Shown: positions 30,109-34,090 of the stretch, one piece after another
Layout of the letters: each line of letters begins with the position of its first letter
Position numbering within the stretch: the first letter of the stretch is position 1
DNA from: Candidatus Gottesmanbacteria bacterium
Lineage (GTDB): Bacteria > Patescibacteriota > Microgenomatia > UBA10105 > UBA927
Reading direction: 5' to 3'
NCBI GenBank assembly: GCA_016182725.1
Contig: JACPFZ010000046.1
Location: 1-34,090, forward strand
Length of the DNA: 34,090 nucleotides
Translations under genes and position numbers: made by a program
Notes under the pieces: model-generated
What the model saw: the letters and a program-made list of their open reading frames with translations, nothing else
Told to the model about the DNA's origin: nothing
The model's database searches: none

Positions 30109-31077
30109 ATGAAATCGAATACAACCCGTTTGGGAATTTTACTTTTTGTTCTTGTTATTGGTATGGGGAGTGCCGTTGTCTGGTGGGCAGAAGGGACATC
30201 ATCTGTAGATCCTTCAGATTCGGCGCCGATCATGTTTGTCGTGACTCGTGGGGAAGGGGTGCGTACTATAGCAAGTAATCTCGCGCAAAGGAAACTCATC
30301 CGAAATCCCATTACCTTTTTTCTGTTGGTAAAGTTTTTAGGACTCGATAGTAATTTACAAGCGGGTGATTTTCGCTTGAACCGTACCATGAATGCGGGAA
30401 ATATAGCTCGAGAGCTAACCCATGGGATGGTCGATGTATGGGTGACGACACTTGAAGGATGGAGGTCTGAAGAAATTGCAGGGAAATTAACAAAAGAACT
30501 TGATATCCCGGAAAGTGAATTTCTGCGCTTTGCAAAAGAAGGATATCTGTTTCCCGATACCTACCTTATCCCGAAAACGGCAACACCAGCAGCCATTGCT
30601 CAGTTGTTTTTGGATACATTTAATAAAAAAGTAACGAGCCAAATGCGTGTCGATGCACAAAAAATTGGTCTCACGTTTGATCAAGTCATCGTTTTAGCAT
30701 CTATTGTGGAACGCGAAGGAAGAACCAATGAAGACCGTCCTGTTATTGCAGGTATTCTCCTCAAACGTTTGAAAGCCGGATGGCCACTGCAGACTGATGC
30801 GACGTTGCAGTATGCTCTCGGATACCAGCCGGAGCAAAAAACGTGGTGGAAAAAAGAGTTAACTGATGCAGATAAACTTATTGCCTCACCGTACAATACG
30901 TATGCCCACCCCGGACTGCCTCCCGCGCCTATTGCCAATCCCGGCCTGGCTGCGATCAAAGCCGTCATTTATCCCGCAGACACGCCCTACTGGTATTATC
31001 TTCATGATGATAAAGGAGTTGTGCACTTTGCCAAAACTATCGAGGAGCACAACGAAAATATTGCCAAGTATCTCTAG
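30109..31077 (+). CDS. mltG: MltG endolytic murein transglycosylase
   Basis: Cuts nascent glycan strands in the periplasm or outside face of the membrane and sets their length. 322 aa: membrane anchor at ~7-27, a LysM-like/YceG N-domain (~40-110) and a catalytic domain with ASIVEREG, where Glu201 is the expected catalytic residue. The conserved end motif SPYNTYAHPGLPPAPIANPG is complete. GGAG lies six bases before the ATG. It is the last gene of the sortase operon, which fits a cell-envelope theme. Its stop codon overlaps that of the convergent flavodoxin gene. Confidence 0.96.
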   Translation: MKSNTTRLGILLFVLVIGMGSAVVWWAEGTSSVDPSDSAPIMFVVTRGEGVRTIASNLAQRKLIRNPITFFLLVKFLGLDSNLQAGDFRLNRTMNAGNIARELTHGMVDVWVTTLEGWRSEEIAGKLTKELDIPESEFLRFAKEGYLFPDTYLIPKTATPAAIAQLFLDTFNKKVTSQMRVDAQKIGLTFDQVIVLASIVEREGRTNEDRPVIAGILLKRLKAGWPLQTDATLQYALGYQPEQKTWWKKELTDADKLIASPYNTYAHPGLPPAPIANPGLAAIKAVIYPADTPYWYYLHDDKGVVHFAKTIEEHNENIAKYL

Positions 31078-31517
31078 CGGATAATTTGCTGCGCCCATTT
31101 TTGGACAGTTTCCCGATTTCCGGGCTTGGTATAGAAGCCATCAATGCGAAGGGAGGGGCCCACAAGCGTTCCTCCAATGGTTTTGACAAAGGCTTCCAGG
31201 TGTTCTACCGCACCGCAGAAATGCGGGTAACTGCGGTCGCCCAATCCAAAAATCGCAAACGGTTTACTCATGGTTTTTCCCTTCATCTTTTCCATAAAGG
31301 CAATGAAATCTTCATGAGGCACTCCTTCCTGATCTTTATAGTCCCAGCTGGGAGAGCCAAAAAGAATGACATCAAATGTGGAAAGTGCATCGGGATTCAC
31401 ATCGGTAATCCTTTTCAGCGTTACCGTATGGCTTTGTGTTGTAAGTGTATCAGTGACAATTTGCGCTGCTTCAGCTGTTCCCCCGGAATTGGTGGCGTAG
31501 GCAACGAGGATGTTCAT
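31074..31517 (-). CDS. Flavodoxin
   Basis: 147-aa FMN-binding electron carrier. The phosphate loop TNSGGTAEAA lies at residues ~9-18, and the two flavin loops are seen around FGSPSWDYKDQEG and FGLGDRSYPHFCGAVEHLE. I chose the ATG at 31517; a longer ORF extends 126 nt upstream into znuB but lacks family homology. A TATAAT (31529-31524) ends six bases before this ATG and overlaps the znuB stop codon, so the gene probably has its own leaderless promoter. Redox partners are not in the window. Confidence 0.93.
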   Translation of the reverse strand: MNILVAYATNSGGTAEAAQIVTDTLTTQSHTVTLKRITDVNPDALSTFDVILFGSPSWDYKDQEGVPHEDFIAFMEKMKGKTMSKPFAIFGLGDRSYPHFCGAVEHLEAFVKTIGGTLVGPSLRIDGFYTKPGNRETVQKWAQQIIR

Positions 31518-31523
31518 GAAGAG

Positions 31524-31529
31524 ATTATA
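31524..31529 (-). promoter_or_regulatory. -10 box of flavodoxin (leaderless)
   Basis: TATAAT on the minus strand, ending six bases before the ATG, so that +1 falls on the A of the start codon. TTGCAC 18 nt upstream is a weak -35 candidate. Confidence 0.55.
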
Positions 31530-32328
31530 CGATGGTTTTCTTAAAAAGTGCAATGACTCCAAACATTGCCAACGAAAGCAGCACAATCGCGCCACCGGCA
31601 GGGAGATTGAGATAGTAGGAAAGGAGTAATCCTCCTGCGACACTCACTGCGGCGAAGATCACGGAGAGTATCATGCTCGTAAGAAAACTTTTTCCAATTT
31701 GCATCGCAGTAATAACAGGAATCACCATGAGTGCACCAATGAGTAAAATCCCCACGACGCGCATAGACAGGGAAACCGTGATCGCTGTCAATATAATGAG
31801 CAAATTATTGACGAGTTTCACCGGCACGCCGCTTACCCGTGCGCTATCTTCATCAAAGGCGCTCGTGAGAAGTTTTTTATACAAAATGACCACCGTAGCA
31901 CTGGTTACTATTCCTAGTCCAACAATAAACCATACCTCGTTCTCTGTAACCGTCGTAATACTTCCAAATAAGTAGCTAAAGAGGTTGGCGTTAAACCCAT
32001 TTGCAAGACTGAGAAGTACAATCGAGATGGCAAGGCCTCCAGGAAGAAACATCGCCAGCACTGCTTCGCCGGGGATATTCTTGCTGGTTCGTAATCGTTC
32101 GATAGCAATGGATGCGATGACCGTTACCACTATCGTAGCAAGGAGCGGTTGCATACCAGTCAAAAGTCCAATGGCAACACCGGCAAGCGCGACGTGAGAA
32201 AGGGTATCGGCGATAAGGGAAAATCTTCGGATAACGAGGAAGTTTCCGATGAGAGGCGCAGTAACAGCAATGGTGATTCCCGCAATAAACGCCCGAATCA
32301 TGAAGCTGTATTGAAATAGTTCAAACAT
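31525..32328 (-). CDS. znuB: ZnuB-type metal ABC transporter permease
   Basis: ABC-3 family integral membrane protein of 267 aa with about eight hydrophobic segments. It includes the conserved FLVIRRFSLIADTLSHVALAGVA near the N-terminus and RVVGILLIGALMVIPVITA in the second half. It forms the channel for Zn or Mn with ZnuC (25 nt upstream) and ZnuA. GGAG is present upstream of the ATG but rather far (15 nt). Zn versus Mn cannot be decided from the permease. Confidence 0.95.
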   Translation of the reverse strand: MFELFQYSFMIRAFIAGITIAVTAPLIGNFLVIRRFSLIADTLSHVALAGVAIGLLTGMQPLLATIVVTVIASIAIERLRTSKNIPGEAVLAMFLPGGLAISIVLLSLANGFNANLFSYLFGSITTVTENEVWFIVGLGIVTSATVVILYKKLLTSAFDEDSARVSGVPVKLVNNLLIILTAITVSLSMRVVGILLIGALMVIPVITAMQIGKSFLTSMILSVIFAAVSVAGGLLLSYYLNLPAGGAIVLLSLAMFGVIALFKKTIV

Positions 32329-32353
32329 AGTTCGGCAAGCTCACTCCAAGTAA

Positions 32354-33085
32354 TTAATGACCGTGAACCACAAACTTCAATTCTTTTCCGTACAACTTTT
32401 CCATAAAATCACTTTTTAACACTTCTTTGGGTGTGCCATGACAGACGAGTCTCGTGTTCAGGCACGCAATAGTGTTGACTTCGTGGGCCACCACGTCCAT
32501 TTCATGAGATACAATGACAAGCGTGAGTTTGCGGTTTTGATTGAGATTTCTTAGAAGTTGATAAAATTTTTCCTGGGCTTCCACATCCACGCCGACGGTC
32601 GGTTCATCGAGAATGAGAAGTTCGGGACCAGCGGCAAGCGCACGGGCAATAAAGACCCGTTGCTGTTTTCCTCCGGAAAGCTCTTTTAATAGTCGTTTTC
32701 GTTCCGATTGCATACCGACGGCCTCAAGCGCGTCTGTTATGTTCCGTTTATCTTTTGCTGTTTTTATGTCAAGCCACCTTCCTCCTGTCATTGTTCCCAG
32801 TGCGACAACCTCTTCAACGGTAATAGGGAAAGGGGTGATACTGGATCCTGGCTTTTGCGGCACATAGCCGATTTTTGATTCGGATACGTCTACCGATCCG
32901 CTTTTGGGTTTCAGGAGTCCTAACATAATTTTAAGAAGCGTCGTTTTGCCGCTCCCGTTGGGTCCGATGATTCCCAAAAAATCACCCCGTTTTATCTTCA
33001 GGTTGATGGAATCAAGGACGAGCTCGCCGTTATAGGCAAATGAAACGTCTTTTATGGAAACGAGGACATTGTCGGTTATTGGCAT
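32354..33085 (-). CDS. znuC: ZnuC-type metal ABC transporter ATPase
   Basis: 243-aa ATPase subunit. Walker A GPNGSGKTT (41-49), Q-loop near YVPQKPG, signature LSGGKQQR (136-143), Walker B LLILDEPT (~156-163) and the H-loop in VIVSHEMD are all intact. The start overlaps the end of znuA by 10 nt, showing a tight operon order znuA-znuC-znuB. Confidence 0.96.
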   Translation of the reverse strand: MPITDNVLVSIKDVSFAYNGELVLDSINLKIKRGDFLGIIGPNGSGKTTLLKIMLGLLKPKSGSVDVSESKIGYVPQKPGSSITPFPITVEEVVALGTMTGGRWLDIKTAKDKRNITDALEAVGMQSERKRLLKELSGGKQQRVFIARALAAGPELLILDEPTVGVDVEAQEKFYQLLRNLNQNRKLTLVIVSHEMDVVAHEVNTIACLNTRLVCHGTPKEVLKSDFMEKLYGKELKFVVHGH

Positions 33086-33996
33086 GCGAGTGCTATCTTT
33101 AGATTATCAAGATTTTCCCTTTGAAGTAAGAAGTAATCTTTGCCGGCTTTTTCCCGTTGGGGAGTCAATCCTTCAATGGGATGTAACACCATGGTTTGTG
33201 CGCCAATTTCGGAAGCGATGGTTTGGGCAAGTTTCGGACTCACGAGTTCTTCAAAAAAGATATGTGTTACGTTATTATTTTTTGCGAATTTGGTAAGCTC
33301 TATAAGTTCCTTGGGTGACGGTTCGCTGTCCGGTGACAACCCGGTGATTGGTACTTGTGTAAGGTTATACCGGGAAGCAAGATAGCCGAATGCGGTATGG
33401 GACGTCACGAAATTTTTTTGTTGACAGGATGAAAATCCCTGTCGGAAATCACGGTCCAATGCATCAAATCGTTTTGCAAGGTTTGCCATGTTGGATCGGT
33501 AGTATTCCCGGCTCACGGGGTCGATGGTTTCGAGTGTTTGAGTAAGAATCTGCGCTATTTGTTTTGCCAACATCGGATCAAGCCACACGTGAGGATCTCT
33601 TGCCACCCTTCCTTCCTCTTCGATTTCTTGGGTTGCAAGTGTGTCCGCCGCGGCAATGATCATCGTCTTTTTATCTTTCAGATTGTTTCGTATTTTTCCT
33701 CCCCATAGTTCAAATCCGGCGCCCATAAGGATGAGGACATCACTTTTTTCCATGGTTACAATATCGCCGGTTGTCGGTTCATAGTCATGGGGTTCTGCGC
33801 CAGCCGGCGTAATATTGGTTACAATCACACGATCTCCGCCGATTTCTTTGGCAAAGAAATAGAGAGGATAAAACGAGGTCACCACCTGAAATTTTTGGCT
33901 CTCTGGTTTGAATGTTAATTGATTTTGTGCGACAAACCACACGCCGACGAATCCTGTAACAAGAGCGGTGATGAGGAAAAAAATCGCCTTTTTCAT
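33076..33996 (-). CDS. znuA: ZnuA-type metal-binding lipoprotein or secreted protein
   Basis: Solute-binding protein of the cluster A-I (TroA/ZnuA) group, 306 aa. The N-terminus has a basic start and a hydrophobic segment (IFFLITALVTGFVGVWFVA), without a lipobox Cys, so it is probably an uncleaved membrane anchor. Metal ligands are His70 (EPHDYEP), His136 (DPHVWLDP), His200 (TSHTAF) and an acidic residue near 249. The His-rich loop typical of many zinc-specific members is absent, so Mn is possible. It leads the operon. Confidence 0.94.
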   Translation of the reverse strand: MKKAIFFLITALVTGFVGVWFVAQNQLTFKPESQKFQVVTSFYPLYFFAKEIGGDRVIVTNITPAGAEPHDYEPTTGDIVTMEKSDVLILMGAGFELWGGKIRNNLKDKKTMIIAAADTLATQEIEEEGRVARDPHVWLDPMLAKQIAQILTQTLETIDPVSREYYRSNMANLAKRFDALDRDFRQGFSSCQQKNFVTSHTAFGYLASRYNLTQVPITGLSPDSEPSPKELIELTKFAKNNNVTHIFFEELVSPKLAQTIASEIGAQTMVLHPIEGLTPQREKAGKDYFLLQRENLDNLKIALACQ

Positions 33997-34003
33997 CTTT
34001 TGC

Positions 34004-34065
34004 AGTATACACTATTTCTTGGCTACAGGATGCCTACATTCTCATGCTAAGTGCAACAGTATGAG
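34004..34065 (-). promoter_or_regulatory. znuA promoter and candidate operator
   Basis: On the minus strand TATACT (34009-34004) ends seven bases before the znuA ATG, so the mRNA should be nearly leaderless. Further upstream CTCATGCT (34041-34048) and AGTATGAG (34058-34065) form an imperfect dyad (one mismatch) with a 9-nt centre, a possible site for a metal-responsive regulator. It does not match a Zur or Fur consensus that I know. The remaining ~25 bp to the window edge show nothing. Confidence 0.4.
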
Positions 34066-34090
34066 CTTGGTCCGAAACTCTTTGAAGGCG

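Noticed and set aside
1-34090. tRNA, rRNA, CRISPR arrays, prophage and IS elements with long terminal repeats
   Set aside because: I looked through the intergenic regions and saw no cloverleaf genes, regular repeat-spacer pattern or phage genes. A dedicated tRNA or covariance search was not possible.

Overview
This 34-kb window is a gene-dense bacterial chromosome segment, most likely from a Candidate Phyla Radiation (Patescibacteria, Parcubacteria-like) genome. The signs are reduced versions of core proteins: a GrpE of 143 aa, an IF-2 of 496 aa with no N-terminal domains, an AlaRS of 604 aa with no C-Ala domain, and a DHH-family protein with a decayed active site. Other signs are an archaeal-type AMP phosphorylase, a sortase, and almost no intergenic space. 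No rRNA, tRNA, CRISPR array or prophage is visible. The assignment rests on gene style, not on a phylogenetic marker.

Layout. 1-3457: chaperone genes grpE-dnaK, then dnaJ from its own -10 box. 3444-7612: nusA-infB-DHH protein behind a long structured leader, then rpsO with an unusual N-terminal extension. 7612-12973: an RNA-turnover block of pnp, a Lon-type AAA+ ATPase that has lost its protease domain, and RNase J. The first two genes are preceded by elaborate inverted-repeat structures. 13003-14342: an accessory island holding a frameshifted GNAT acetyltransferase, a vestigial second copy of the typA 3' end, and a REP-associated tyrosine transposase (RAYT) with three 35-bp REP-like palindromes. 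14340-19730: typA (minus) diverging from ftsK and a RodZ-like HTH membrane protein, then two small membrane proteins. 19727-21466: a more AT-rich stretch with a 5'-truncated peptide deformylase, a PaaX/Cas2-like protein and a small conserved protein. 21530-25855: alaS, a weakly 2H-phosphoesterase-like protein and an orphan AAA+ ATPase. 25954-31077: an envelope operon (actin-fold/transmembrane/baseplate-J-like protein, sortase, AMP phosphorylase, MltG). 31074-33996: flavodoxin and a complete zinc/manganese ABC importer (znuA-znuC-znuB).

Two genome-scale habits stand out. About ten genes have a -10 hexamer ending only 5-10 nt before the start codon, which predicts leaderless or nearly leaderless mRNAs. 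Several convergent neighbours overlap by 4 nt at their stop codons (CTAG or TTAG). The most interesting locus is the RAYT/REP island. A diverged typA tail lies on its far side, still overlapping the stop codon of the old neighbour gene, while the living typA ends exactly at a REP palindrome. This is what is expected if a cassette entered the 3' end of typA and brought a replacement tail. The next most interesting are the protease-less Lon ATPase abutting RNase J with no spacer, and the three-helix RNA-like structure between rpsO and pnp.
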